Below, one piece after another: positions 29,135-38,295 of a DNA stretch of 64,000 nucleotides. The notes below the pieces were generated by a model. It made no database searches and was not told the DNA's origin. It saw only the letters and a list, made by a program, of their open reading frames with translations. Numbering within the stretch: position 1 is the stretch's first letter; the number at the start of each line of letters is the position of its first letter. A program made the translations under genes and the position numbers. Origin of the DNA: Limisphaerales bacterium (GTDB taxonomy: Bacteria > Verrucomicrobiota > Verrucomicrobiia > Limisphaerales > UBA1100); the NCBI GenBank assembly GCA_014382585.1, contig JACNJL010000026.1:82746-146745 (forward strand), written 5' to 3'.

Positions 29135-30229
29135 ATGAAAACCAACATTCCCCTGTTACTGTCAGTCATTTTCACCCTATTAACGTACTCGGTGCGCTCA
29201 GGTGTTCATACATACATTGAAGAATTTGACCTTATTACCGGAGAAGGTTTCTATGAAGAAACTGGGTACGATGAAGACTATGGTTATTATGAAAAAATCA
29301 GCACGTTCGATGATTCGGGGCACTTCGAAGAAATGGGATATTCCGAGGAGTCAGGATTTTATGAAGAACACGGATGCGTTGTAGAAGATGGGCTTTGTGA
29401 GATCAATGGTCTGTCAGAGTCATGTGGTTCTTATCATGAGGAGTGGGTTAGCAATAAATTAGATCTACTTGACTTCAATGAGTTGGCGGATCAAGTTTTA
29501 TTACAGGTCTGGGACGGAAAAAAATCTTTTGTGTCGAATGACGTGATGTTGGAGATGGAGGAACATCAAGTGGATGAGGGTGAGGGCGAAAAATGGACTT
29601 CAAGTGAGTCCTCTGTGGTTGATTTACTAGACTTCCATGAATTGGATATGATGAGTCTTTTGTTTAAGGAAACACTTGATGTTCCATGGATATGGATGCC
29701 TCAACCTTTTTTTAATAACCAGCCACTGAATAAAGTACGAGGACTATCTGATGATAAAATCAACATATGGTTCCATAGGGACGAGGGGGAAATACTTTTT
29801 TGGGTTGAAATTGTTGATGTGGATGGCAAAGTAGTCGGGTATACAGCGTGGCAGCTGGCTCTCTCCGGCGAGTATGTACATGATGTCACCATAAATGTAA
29901 CTGACGTGGAAGGTGGCGCGGCGAGGACATTGTTCACAAAGAAAGTGAGGCGGATGTTTGCGTGGGATTTCCAAATACAATCAGAACGAGGAATTGAAAA
30001 GGATAAATGGTATCGCTACACAGCTATGAATAATGGTTTGGTGCCGCTTGAAGACACAGTTGGTGATTTAAATAATTATACGCGCAAAATCCCCATTTAT
30101 AAACGCACGAACTTAATAGGTGGAATTGTTCCTGAGGGTTGCGGCCCGTATAAGGTGGAAATAAATTATATATTGAGTATTGTGATTGGAAGTTTAAATT
30201 GGTTTGGGAGGAGGCACGAAGACTTGTGA
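29135..30229 (+). CDS. Secreted protein with acidic 12-residue repeats, unknown function
   Basis: 364 residues with a signal peptide (about 1-22, ending SVRSGV). Residues about 34-95 are five degenerate 12-residue units of the form GxYEExGYxExx (for example GHFEEMGYSEES and GFYEEHGCVVED), very rich in Glu, Tyr and Gly. A second acidic part follows, then a C-terminal beta-rich part (NIWFHRDEGEILFWVEIVDVDG). I recognise no family. Base composition is clearly more AT-rich than the neighbours and codon use differs, suggesting acquisition or relaxed selection. The stop overlaps the next gene's GTG. Confidence 0.7.
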   Translation: MKTNIPLLLSVIFTLLTYSVRSGVHTYIEEFDLITGEGFYEETGYDEDYGYYEKISTFDDSGHFEEMGYSEESGFYEEHGCVVEDGLCEINGLSESCGSYHEEWVSNKLDLLDFNELADQVLLQVWDGKKSFVSNDVMLEMEEHQVDEGEGEKWTSSESSVVDLLDFHELDMMSLLFKETLDVPWIWMPQPFFNNQPLNKVRGLSDDKINIWFHRDEGEILFWVEIVDVDGKVVGYTAWQLALSGEYVHDVTINVTDVEGGAARTLFTKKVRRMFAWDFQIQSERGIEKDKWYRYTAMNNGLVPLEDTVGDLNNYTRKIPIYKRTNLIGGIVPEGCGPYKVEINYILSIVIGSLNWFGRRHEDL

Positions 30230-30642
30230 ATCAGTTAAAATTCGATCGATTGTTTTGCTTTGTGGTGGCCTTGATAGCTGTTGGCTGCCAAGGCGTTGTT
30301 GAAGAAGGAAAGGTGTGGGGGTACACTAGGGCAGAATGGCACTTGGCTGCTGAGAAACGTTGCAACGCTCGGATTATGAATTTCTTGGGTGCTGTGAACG
30401 GGGTTATGAGAAAGGATAATTTGATTTTGATTCGGAAGCATCCCGATTTCAACGATGATCAAATTTACTTTTATGGGAAACAGTTGACACTTGAGGAAAA
30501 GAAATTGTTTCGTCAAACGTCTGCGCGTAGCGCAAAACAGTTGAAGGACATCGGCCACCCTTTTTGGGACGAGATTGAGAAGGTGTTGGACAAAGCACTC
30601 GGAAAAGAAAGTAGGGACTTTAACCCTCAAACAACGCCATAG
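30226..30642 (+). CDS. Small predicted lipoprotein, unknown function
   Basis: The GTG at 30226 overlaps the previous stop (GTGA) and gives 138 residues. A signal peptide ends in LIAVGCQG, a usable lipobox. The rest is charged and helical (WHLAAEKRCNARIMNFLGAVNG, then a Lys-rich part), with no family I recognise. It shares the low GC of the gene before it, so the pair probably functions and moved together. Its 3' end overlaps the convergent acpS gene by 23 bases. Confidence 0.65.
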   Translation: MNQLKFDRLFCFVVALIAVGCQGVVEEGKVWGYTRAEWHLAAEKRCNARIMNFLGAVNGVMRKDNLILIRKHPDFNDDQIYFYGKQLTLEEKKLFRQTSARSAKQLKDIGHPFWDEIEKVLDKALGKESRDFNPQTTP

Positions 30643-30997
30643 CCGCTGCTTGGCCGCCGTTGTGGCTGAGGCTGACGTGGACGCTTTTGCCGCCTTGTTC
30701 GAGTAATAGAATTTTTCCGCGACCGTGCAATTTCACCGTCGGGCGGCCTTTGGGTTGATGGACGATTTCGATGTCGTGCCAGCCGAGTTGTGCGCCGATG
30801 CCGGTGCCGAAGGCTTTGCTGATCGCTTCCTTGCCGGCGAAGCGCGCGGCGATGCATTGGGCGGGGTCGCCTTGCGAGAGGCAATATTTAATTTCCTCCT
30901 CGCGCAGCACGCGATTCAAAAACCGTTTGCGCCAGCGCTTGCAAATTTCGCGGATGCGCTCCACTTCCACGATGTCGATGCCGGTCCCAAAAATCAT
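30620..30997 (-). CDS. acpS: Holo-[acyl-carrier-protein] synthase
   Basis: 125 residues, standard length. Metal-binding Asp8 in GTGIDIVEVERI and the AARFAGKEAISKAFGTGI helix identify AcpS, which transfers 4'-phosphopantetheine from CoA to acyl carrier protein. The start codon overlaps the pdxJ stop by 4 bases, the same pdxJ-acpS pairing known in E. coli. The C-terminal codons overlap the convergent lipoprotein gene. Confidence 0.97.
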   Translation of the reverse strand: MIFGTGIDIVEVERIREICKRWRKRFLNRVLREEEIKYCLSQGDPAQCIAARFAGKEAISKAFGTGIGAQLGWHDIEIVHQPKGRPTVKLHGRGKILLLEQGGKSVHVSLSHNGGQAAAMALFEG

Positions 30998-31743
30998 CCG
31001 CGATAGCCTTTCATCAGCTGCAACATTTCCTTCACCGCTCGCGGCAAGCCCACGCTCACGGCGTGGCTGATGATGCAGTGGCCGATGTTCAACTCTTCCA
31101 AATGGGGCACGGCGTGGAGTGTGCTGAGGTTGTCGTAATTAATTCCGTGCCCCGCATTCACGCGCAGGCCGAGGCTGTGCGCGTGCTCGGCGGCGGCGAT
31201 GAGGCGATTGAGTTCCCGCTGGCGGGCGCGGGCATTGCCGAAGTGCTCGGCAAACTGGCCGGTGTGCAGCTCGATAAACTGCGCGCCCGAACGCGCGGAG
31301 GCGTCCACTTGTTTGGCATCGGGATTGATAAATAAACTGACTTCAATGTTGGCCTTCGCCATTTTTTTGCAAGTGCGCTTCAGCGCGGGTAATTGGCCGG
31401 CCACATCGAGCCCGCCTTCGGTGGTGATCTCCTCGCGTTTTTCGGGGACGAGACAGACGATTTCCGGTTTGGTACGCAGGGCGATGCGGACCATCTCGGC
31501 GGTGTTGGCCATTTCGAAATTGAACCGCACGCTCACCGCTTTGCGCAGCGCGGCGATGTCGGCATCCAAAATGTGGCGGCGATCCTCGCGCAAATGCGCG
31601 GTGATGCCGTGCGCGCCCGCGGCCTCGGCGGCGATGGCGGCGTCCACCGGCGAAGGCTCGCCGCGCTTTTGCCCACTTTGCCCTCGATAACGCGCCTCGC
31701 GCAGCGTCGCGACGTGGTCGATGTTGACTCCCAACTTAAGCAT
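30994..31743 (-). CDS. pdxJ: Pyridoxine 5'-phosphate synthase
   Basis: 249 residues. Family hallmarks are KLGVNIDHVATLREARY at the N-terminus, DAAIAAEAAGAHGITAHLREDRRHI, FNFEMANTAEM, ELHTGQFAEHF and LRVNAGHGINYDN. It condenses 1-deoxyxylulose 5-phosphate with 3-amino-2-oxopropyl phosphate in the DXP-dependent B6 pathway. Upstream partner of acpS with a 4-base overlap; divergent from comEC. Confidence 0.97.
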   Translation of the reverse strand: MLKLGVNIDHVATLREARYRGQSGQKRGEPSPVDAAIAAEAAGAHGITAHLREDRRHILDADIAALRKAVSVRFNFEMANTAEMVRIALRTKPEIVCLVPEKREEITTEGGLDVAGQLPALKRTCKKMAKANIEVSLFINPDAKQVDASARSGAQFIELHTGQFAEHFGNARARQRELNRLIAAAEHAHSLGLRVNAGHGINYDNLSTLHAVPHLEELNIGHCIISHAVSVGLPRAVKEMLQLMKGYRG

Positions 31744-31805
31744 CGGGACACGCTACGCAAATTCCCCCGCCTTGCCAACTCCGCGGTGTGTGTTAAAAAT
31801 TCGAT

Positions 31806-34298
31806 GTGAAATTTCCAATGCTCATCATCGCCGCATTGTTGATGGCGGGGGTGTTGTTGGGCGATTGGATCGAAATATCGCCGGCAATCATTTTGGCGAT
31901 GGCGTTGCCGGCAACGGGCGTGGGATTGGCTGCCGTGTGGCTCGGCCAACGCTGCGATGGGGCGGTGTCGCAACGAGTAGGATTTTCTAATGACCGCCTC
32001 AGGATGGTTTCCGGCATAGCCGATGTCGTGCGGCAAGTGGCGTTGATTGCCACGATTGTGTTGGTGGGTTGGGCCAATTACATACGGCAAACTGCGCCTA
32101 TTTCACCGAATGATCTGCGGCATCTCATTCCGGAAGAGGGCGCGATTGTCACGCTGCGCGGCAAGTTGGTGGCCACGCCGGAACGCCGTCACGCGGGCGT
32201 GGTGGAGCGCACCTCACTGCGCATCCGCGCCGAGAGCATTACACGCCGCGGTCAAAGCCAACCCGCCCATGGCACGGTGATGGTGACGACCACGAATCAG
32301 CTGGGCGAAGATTTTTATGCCGGGCAATTCGTGGAGGTCGATGGCGTGCTCATCCAACCCGAGCACGCGAAAGCGCCGGGATTGTACGACCGCCGCGAAA
32401 GTCTGCGGCGGCGTGGCATTTATTTTGAACTGAATACGGACAAACTCACGCGCTGGAAACTCATCCCGCAAAGCTCATCGCCGCGCCCTCCATTGGCCGA
32501 TCGCTTTCGTGCGTGGGCGCGGCACAATCTCAGTCGAGGACAACCGGAGCAAGACGAAGCGCTGGAGTTGCTGTGGGCGATGAGTCTCGGCTGGCGCACG
32601 GCACTCACGGGCGAAGTGGCTGCGCCGTTTATGCGATCGGGCACGATGCATTTTTTTGCAATCAGCGGATTGCACATCGGATTGGTGGCGGGAATTTTCG
32701 TGGTGCTGCTGCGGGTGCTGCGTGTGCCGCGTGCGTGGGTGGGGGTCGTGGCGATTCCGTTGCTGTGGTTTTACACCGCGGCCACCGGCTGGCAACCCTC
32801 CGCCGTGCGGGCGACGGTGATGATGACGCTCATCCTTGCGGCGTGGTCGCTTAAACGGCCCGTCAATATTTTGAACTCGCTCGGGATGGCGGCGTTTCTG
32901 ATTTTGTTGTGGGATCCGCAACAACTGTTCCGTGCGAGCTTTCAATTGTCTTTCGCTGTGGTCTTCAGCCTTGCGTTGGTGATGCCGCCCATCGTGGAAC
33001 GACTGCAAGCAGGCGTGCGGCCGGATCTATTTTTGCCGCGCGAACTTTGGCCGCGCTGGCGGCGGTGGATTTTGGAACCGTCGTATTGGTTGGTGGGGGC
33101 AATCGCGGTTTCCTTTTGCGCGTGGCTCGCGTCGTTGCCGCTCATTGCGCATTATTTTCATTTGGTTAACCCCGTGGCATTGCTGGCGAATGTGCCGGTG
33201 GTGGCGTGCGGCACTTTGGCGTTGGCGAGTTGTATGGGGAGTTTTATTTGCGGCGGTTGGCTGGAGCCGCTGACGATTTTGTTTAATCACTCGGCGTGGT
33301 TTTTTATGAACTGCATGATGGCCATCAGCCAATGGACTTCCGATCTCCCCGGTGCGTGGCAATATGTGCGCGCGCCTGCGCCGTGGATGATGGCCGGCTG
33401 GTACGCGGTGCTTTTCGGCGTGGGCACGGGCTGGTTTTTGAAACCCGCTGTGCGTCGCTGGGCCTTGGGTGGCGGCGGCGTGTTTGTGGTTTTGTTGTTG
33501 GCGCGTTGGCAATTTGATCAACAGGAAGTGCGGATCACGATGCTTCCGGAAGGGCCGATGATTCACGTGGAGGCTAACGCGCATACATCCGGTTTGCTGA
33601 TCGATACCGGCAACGCGATGGCCGTGGAATATACCGTGCAGCGTCATTTGCAAGCGCGCGGTGTGGATGCCCTACAGGCTGTGGCGCTCACGCACGGCAT
33701 CGGCCATCACATAGGCGGCTTTACTCATTTGCTGGCTGCGCAGCCGCTGGAGCGCGTGTCCTTGAGCCACGCCAAATCATCCTCCAGATTTCATAAAACC
33801 GTACTGGCGGAATTGGCGCAACACGAGGGATTGAAACGCACCGTATCCGCTGGCGACTCTATCGGCCGGTGGACAGTGTTGCATCCGGCGAAAGGTGATG
33901 ATTTTGCCCGCAGCACCGATGATGCGATGGTTTTGCGCGGCGAGTTTCACGGAGTGCGCGTGCTCCTCCTTTCCGATGTGGGCCCGGATGGCTGCCAAGC
34001 CATGCTGGCCCGCGATGCTGATTTGCGCGCGGACATCGTGGTCGTGGCCATCCCCAGCTATGGCGAACCACTGAATACCGGTTTGCTGCGCCTCATCGAT
34101 CCGAAAGTGATTATTGTTCACGACAGCAAATACCCCATCGCCGAACGTGCTTCAGCCGAGTTGCTCAAACGCCTAGGTGAAAGTGGTGTCGAAGTGTTTT
34201 CTGTGCGGCGACAAAAAGGGATTTGCCTTTCCATCGCTCGAGGTGATTGGTGTTTGAAAAACTCGAACGGTGTGTTGTGGCGTAGCCGTGAGTATTAG
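31806..34298 (+). CDS. comEC: ComEC/Rec2-family DNA internalisation protein with degenerate MBL motif
   Basis: About 830 residues from GTG 31806; ATG 31818 is equally plausible. The N-terminal DUF4131-type region is followed by the Competence domain (SGTMHFFAISGLHIGLVAGI, then AVRATVMMTLILAAW) with about ten helices. A C-terminal metallo-beta-lactamase-like domain follows, starting near 575. In that domain the usual HPDADHIGG is HGIGHHIGG (His630, His634, His635), losing both aspartates, and the later GD motif reads SD. ComEC forms the inner-membrane channel for single-stranded DNA uptake. No other competence gene is in the window. Confidence 0.9.
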   Translation: MKFPMLIIAALLMAGVLLGDWIEISPAIILAMALPATGVGLAAVWLGQRCDGAVSQRVGFSNDRLRMVSGIADVVRQVALIATIVLVGWANYIRQTAPISPNDLRHLIPEEGAIVTLRGKLVATPERRHAGVVERTSLRIRAESITRRGQSQPAHGTVMVTTTNQLGEDFYAGQFVEVDGVLIQPEHAKAPGLYDRRESLRRRGIYFELNTDKLTRWKLIPQSSSPRPPLADRFRAWARHNLSRGQPEQDEALELLWAMSLGWRTALTGEVAAPFMRSGTMHFFAISGLHIGLVAGIFVVLLRVLRVPRAWVGVVAIPLLWFYTAATGWQPSAVRATVMMTLILAAWSLKRPVNILNSLGMAAFLILLWDPQQLFRASFQLSFAVVFSLALVMPPIVERLQAGVRPDLFLPRELWPRWRRWILEPSYWLVGAIAVSFCAWLASLPLIAHYFHLVNPVALLANVPVVACGTLALASCMGSFICGGWLEPLTILFNHSAWFFMNCMMAISQWTSDLPGAWQYVRAPAPWMMAGWYAVLFGVGTGWFLKPAVRRWALGGGGVFVVLLLARWQFDQQEVRITMLPEGPMIHVEANAHTSGLLIDTGNAMAVEYTVQRHLQARGVDALQAVALTHGIGHHIGGFTHLLAAQPLERVSLSHAKSSSRFHKTVLAELAQHEGLKRTVSAGDSIGRWTVLHPAKGDDFARSTDDAMVLRGEFHGVRVLLLSDVGPDGCQAMLARDADLRADIVVVAIPSYGEPLNTGLLRLIDPKVIIVHDSKYPIAERASAELLKRLGESGVEVFSVRRQKGICLSIARGDWCLKNSNGVLWRSREY

Positions 34299-34305
34299 CG
34301 GGGAT

Positions 34306-35919
34306 TCATTCGCCTGTCGGGCGCACAAAACAGCCAAGCCCAATGCAGCCTAGTCCGTTTAGTAACAGAAACGCCGTTGCCAAAACGGAGAGCGCCTCGG
34401 CGTTGCGGTTGTTTAGAATGACAGAGCCGGCTTCGGAGCCGGGGCGGATGTCGAAGCAGATCATTTGTTGGTCATTGCGGACGTAAAGCCGACCGTTGGC
34501 GAGGGCGGGGTTGTTCCAAGTTTTGCCGGGGAGGGCGGGGAGGCGGGCGATTTGTTGATGGGATTCGGGGGTGGCCTTGACGAGGGCGAGGTCGCCGTTT
34601 TCGCATTGGATGATGAGGTGGCCTTGGGCGAGCAAAAGCTGGCCGTGGCCGTAGTTGTCACCGCGCCATTGTTTTTCTCCGGTTTGGGCGTTGAGACAGA
34701 CGAGGTACGCGGCGTTGTCGCCGCCGCCATCGTCGAGGCCATAAAGGTGGCCTTCGTGTAGCACGGAACTGGTGAATTTGTTTTTCAGGTGTTTATTTTC
34801 CCATACGAGTTTGGCGGAAAAGGTGTCGCCGGTTTTTTCAATTTCGATGAGGCCGCAGCCAGTGCCGTAGCCGGCGCTGATGAAAACGTGTGTGTCATCG
34901 ATCACAACGGGTTGGGCGATGTTGTTGTCGTAGCTCACGGTCCATTTTACGGTCCACAAAATTTCGCCGTCCTCAAGTGAGAGCCCTTGGATCGCGCGGC
35001 CGGCGCAGAGCAGGATTTGTTCGCGTCCGCCGAGCGTGGTGGTGATGGGCGACATGTACGCTTGTTTTTCAGCGGCGGAACGCCACAAGACTTCGCCGGT
35101 CATTTTGTCCAACGCAAACACGGTGTGCTTGGCTGATCCCGCGCGGGCGCCGGCGGTGATGATCAGTTTTTCGCCAGCCACCCACGGCGAAGCGCACGTG
35201 CCGAAGGGGAGGTTGCGCGTGCCGAAGGCGTCGTAAATGTTTTTGTGCCAAATTACTTTGCCGGTGTCGGCGGCGAGACAATGGAGTTGGCCTTCGGCAC
35301 CGAGTGTGTAGAGGCGATCGTCATCCCACGTGGGTGTGGAGCGCGGGCCTACGCCACCCATTGCGGATGTGTCGTTAAATTTTCCAGCGTACGTGTGCCG
35401 CCAGAGTCCACGGCCGTCGGTGAGGTTGTAGCAGGTGACCACTTCGCCTTCGGCCCATTGCTCGAGGGTGAAGAGACGGCCGCGGGCGAGGGTCATCGAG
35501 GCGTGGCCGCCCCCGACCGGGGTGGTCCACGCGGACTTCGGCGGGGCGGTGTCCCAATCGGTTCGGATGGTGGGCCCGTTGTAAACGCCATCGCGCCGCG
35601 CGCCACGATAGCCCGGCCAATGGGCGGGGTCATCGGAGTTGGGTTTACGATCAGAATAATTCCAATCTGCATCGCCGGGTGCGGCCAGCACCCAACGGAG
35701 ATCGCCGGGCAAGCCGCGTCCATCCCAGTCCACACGCGTCCAGCCGGCCTTGGTCATTAGCAAAATTCCGAGAATGAATTGGACGAGCATGAAGATGAGC
35801 AGCATCACAGTCTTGCCTCCGCGCCACGGGAGGCGATGCCGCCACAACAGCCAAATGGCCAGCGGCGGGCAAAGGTAGCTGGCAAGGCGCGGGGAGACAG
35901 GCGGCTCGGTGTTGCTCAT
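34306..35919 (-). CDS. Membrane-anchored PQQ-like beta-propeller protein
   Basis: The ATG at 35919 gives 537 residues; the longer frame would run under the divergent 35994 gene. An N-terminal membrane helix (about 35-55) is followed by PQQ-like propeller repeats of about 40 residues, with blades such as LYTLGAEGQLHCLAADTGKVIW and LDKMTGEVLW, and another helix near the C-terminus. Such proteins are abundant in Planctomycetes and Verrucomicrobia and usually sit outside the cytoplasm. Residues for PQQ catalysis are not evident, so I call it a scaffold or binding propeller. A second, soluble one is at 61810. Confidence 0.82.
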   Translation of the reverse strand: MSNTEPPVSPRLASYLCPPLAIWLLWRHRLPWRGGKTVMLLIFMLVQFILGILLMTKAGWTRVDWDGRGLPGDLRWVLAAPGDADWNYSDRKPNSDDPAHWPGYRGARRDGVYNGPTIRTDWDTAPPKSAWTTPVGGGHASMTLARGRLFTLEQWAEGEVVTCYNLTDGRGLWRHTYAGKFNDTSAMGGVGPRSTPTWDDDRLYTLGAEGQLHCLAADTGKVIWHKNIYDAFGTRNLPFGTCASPWVAGEKLIITAGARAGSAKHTVFALDKMTGEVLWRSAAEKQAYMSPITTTLGGREQILLCAGRAIQGLSLEDGEILWTVKWTVSYDNNIAQPVVIDDTHVFISAGYGTGCGLIEIEKTGDTFSAKLVWENKHLKNKFTSSVLHEGHLYGLDDGGGDNAAYLVCLNAQTGEKQWRGDNYGHGQLLLAQGHLIIQCENGDLALVKATPESHQQIARLPALPGKTWNNPALANGRLYVRNDQQMICFDIRPGSEAGSVILNNRNAEALSVLATAFLLLNGLGCIGLGCFVRPTGE

Positions 35920-35993
35920 GGGCGGAGTGTATCCGTGTTGTCGCCGAGGGCAAACGTTTTGGCAAAGGTGCACGCTGTGTTTATACTGTACCC

Positions 35994-36689
35994 GTGCCTG
36001 ATTCATTTCTCACCGCGGCGTGGCGCGACTTGATACTGTTCAACTGGCGCGTGGATTCGGCGTTGCTGGCGCCGCATGTGCCGGCGGGCACGGAACTGGA
36101 TCCGAGGGAAGACGAGCATTGGGTGAGTCTGGTGGGCTTTCGTTTTTTGGATCTGGCAGTGAAAGGGGTGCCGGCGATCGGGCACCGGAATTTTCCGGAA
36201 ATAAACTTACGGTTTTATGTACGCCGCGAGGTGAAAGGGGAACTGCGCCGTGGAGTGGTGTTTCTGCGTGAACTCACACCGCGTCGGCTGGTCGAGTGGG
36301 TGGCTCGCGCGGTGTATAATGAACCGTACGAAACGCTGCCTCTGCGCGCCTTGGTTGAGGGCCGGCGCACTGGTTACGAATTGGAACTGGACGGTGCCCG
36401 CCAGCAAATGGCGGTGGATGCCGCGGGTGATTGGCGCGGGCCGGAGGCAATGGAGGAGTTTTTCATCGAACATTACTGGGGGTATAATCGGCAAACCGAC
36501 GGTGGCTCGATGGAGTACGAGGTGACGCATCCCACTTGGAAGGTTCGTTCCGTGGAGTTGGCGCGATTCGACTTGGATGTGCTGGCGATTTACGGCCCGG
36601 AATGGGCCGAGGCACTGGCGGGTGAACCGGATTCGGTGATGAATGCGGATGGGTCAAAGGTGGCGGTGTTTTCAGGGACAATGATCTAA
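35994..36689 (+). CDS. DUF2071 (YqjF-like) family protein
   Basis: 231 residues from a GTG. The sequence follows the DUF2071 pattern: N-terminal AAWRDLILFNWRVDSALLAPHVPAGTELD, then VSLVGFRFLD, INLRFYVRREVKG and GVVFLRELTPR, ending with a calycin-like beta-rich half. The biochemical role of the family is unknown. It is transcribed alone, divergent from the propeller gene, and is followed by a CACAGAG-type hairpin. Confidence 0.85.
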   Translation: MPDSFLTAAWRDLILFNWRVDSALLAPHVPAGTELDPREDEHWVSLVGFRFLDLAVKGVPAIGHRNFPEINLRFYVRREVKGELRRGVVFLRELTPRRLVEWVARAVYNEPYETLPLRALVEGRRTGYELELDGARQQMAVDAAGDWRGPEAMEEFFIEHYWGYNRQTDGGSMEYEVTHPTWKVRSVELARFDLDVLAIYGPEWAEALAGEPDSVMNADGSKVAVFSGTMI

Positions 36690-36754
36690 CCACAGAGGCA
36701 CCGAGAGCACAGAATTTTCAAGAGACTTTCTCTGTATCCTCTTTGACTCTGTGG
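36690..36754. repeat. CCACAGAG/CTCTGTGG intergenic hairpin repeat
   Basis: Exact 8-base inverted ends (36690-36697 and 36747-36754) enclose further pairing CACAGA/TCTCTG-type segments. It lies between two converging genes. Elements of the form CACAGAG...CTCTGTG are familiar in verrucomicrobial intergenic DNA; I infer a degraded repeat that may act as a bidirectional terminator. Confidence 0.55.
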
Positions 36755-36762
36755 TGAAAGGG

Positions 36763-38199
36763 TTACCCAACAATCTCTTTCACAACGCGGGCGGGGCGAT
36801 CATTGGTGAGTTTTTGGGATTGGCCGCCGTGGTGGTAGGTGAGTTGGGTGTGGTCGAGGCCGAATTGGTGCAGAAGGGTGGCTTGGTAATCGTTGGCGGT
36901 GACCTTATCGACGGCGGCGCGGTGGCCGACTTCGTCGGTTTCACCATAGATGGTGCCGGGCTTGAAGCCGCCGCCGGCGAGCCAGGTGCTGAAGCCTTGG
37001 CCATTGTGGTCGCGGCCGGGTTTGCTGCGGGATTGCACCACCGGCAGCCGACCGATCTCACCACCCCAATGGACGACGGTGCTGTCGAGCAGGCCGCGTT
37101 GTTTTAAATCGGTGACCAGCGCAGCGGCGGGTTGATCGGTGCGGCGGCAAATGGACGGCAGACCGGCGTGGATGTTTTCGTGGTTATCCCACGGCTGGCC
37201 GTTGAGGAAGAGCTGCACGAAACGCACGCCGCGTTCGACGAGCCGTCGGGCGATGAGGCAGCGGGTGCCGTATTCCTTCGTTTCGTTTTGATCGATGCCG
37301 TACAACTTTCGGGTGGCCTCGCTTTCCCCACTGATATCGAGCGCTTCCTTGGCGGCGGTCTGCATGCGGGCGGCCAGCTCGAAGCTGGCGATGCGTGACT
37401 CGAGGGCGTCTTCGCCGGGCAACGCCTGGGTTTGATCGGCATTGAGGTCGCTGAGAAATTGCAGAAAATTTTCCTGTGGCGCACCAAGCAGATGGCCGGG
37501 GGCGTCGAGGTTAAAAATGCGCGGTTCCTTGGCGCGCAGGACGGTGCCCTGATAAAGGCTGGGCAGCCAACCGTTGCTCCAGTTGTGATTGCCATCGACC
37601 GGTTTGCCGCCCGGATCCTTGAGCACCATGTAGGCGGGCAGCTCGTCGTTTTCGCTGCCGAGCCCGTAGGTGAGCCAAGCGCCGAGGCTGGGGCGGCCGG
37701 TGATGCCCGGGATGCCGGCGTTGATGTAACGGATGGAAACCTCGTGGCCGTTGTGGCCGGTGTGCATGCTTCGGATCATGCAGAGATCGTCGGCGATCTT
37801 TGCGGTGTGCGGCAGCAGTTCGCTGAAGTCCATACCACATTGGCCGTGCTTCTTGAATTGCCAGGGGCTGCCGAAGAGCTTGCGGCTGGCTTCGTTAGCA
37901 AAGCTGTAATGGACGCTGCCGCCGTATTCCATACCGTTGCAACGCTGCAGCTCGGGCTTGGGGTCCGTGAGGTCCATGTGGCTCGGGCCGCCGTGCATGA
38001 AGAGGGAAATCATCGCCTTGGCCCGGGGCGCAAAGTGCGGTTGCTTGGGCTTCAGATCAAACCGACGCTGGGCGCGCGGGATGTCCTTGGGCGTGCCGAG
38101 CAGTTTCTCACGCTGCAACAACCACGCCAACGCCAGACTGCCAATGCCCATGGTGTTGCGGGCAAGGAATTGGCGGCGAGTGTGGGCGAGGTCGTTCAT
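36763..38199 (-). CDS. DUF1501 family protein, Tat-exported
   Basis: The ATG at 38199 gives 478 residues. The N-terminus has a twin-arginine signal (HTRRQFLARNTMGIGSLALAWLL in short form RRQFLA). The core carries the DUF1501 pattern: KAMISLFMHGGPSHMDLTDPKP, SELLPHTAKIADDLCMIRSMHT, GLPSICRRTDQP and VVHWGGEIGRLPV. DUF1501 belongs to the alkaline-phosphatase-like superfamily and is paired with DUF1549/DUF1553 proteins in PVC bacteria, with proposed links to sulfated polysaccharide use. It is a paralogue of the gene just upstream and is separated from it by repeat copy A. Confidence 0.92.
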   Translation of the reverse strand: MNDLAHTRRQFLARNTMGIGSLALAWLLQREKLLGTPKDIPRAQRRFDLKPKQPHFAPRAKAMISLFMHGGPSHMDLTDPKPELQRCNGMEYGGSVHYSFANEASRKLFGSPWQFKKHGQCGMDFSELLPHTAKIADDLCMIRSMHTGHNGHEVSIRYINAGIPGITGRPSLGAWLTYGLGSENDELPAYMVLKDPGGKPVDGNHNWSNGWLPSLYQGTVLRAKEPRIFNLDAPGHLLGAPQENFLQFLSDLNADQTQALPGEDALESRIASFELAARMQTAAKEALDISGESEATRKLYGIDQNETKEYGTRCLIARRLVERGVRFVQLFLNGQPWDNHENIHAGLPSICRRTDQPAAALVTDLKQRGLLDSTVVHWGGEIGRLPVVQSRSKPGRDHNGQGFSTWLAGGGFKPGTIYGETDEVGHRAAVDKVTANDYQATLLHQFGLDHTQLTYHHGGQSQKLTNDRPARVVKEIVG

Positions 38200-38207
38200 G
38201 ATGGGTG

Positions 38208-38295
38208 AATGTCCAAGGACCAATGATCAATGACCAAGAAATATCCAATGACCCCTGACACAAACTTGGGGATTGGGTTTTGGGTATTGGTCATT
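38208..38295. repeat. Dispersed CCAATGACC-type hairpin repeat, copy A
   Basis: The left arm starts AATGTCCAAGGACCAATG and the right arm ends GGGTATTGGTCATT; the arms pair imperfectly. It fills the whole gap between the two DUF1501 genes and reaches into the stop codon of the upstream one. Confidence 0.75.
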
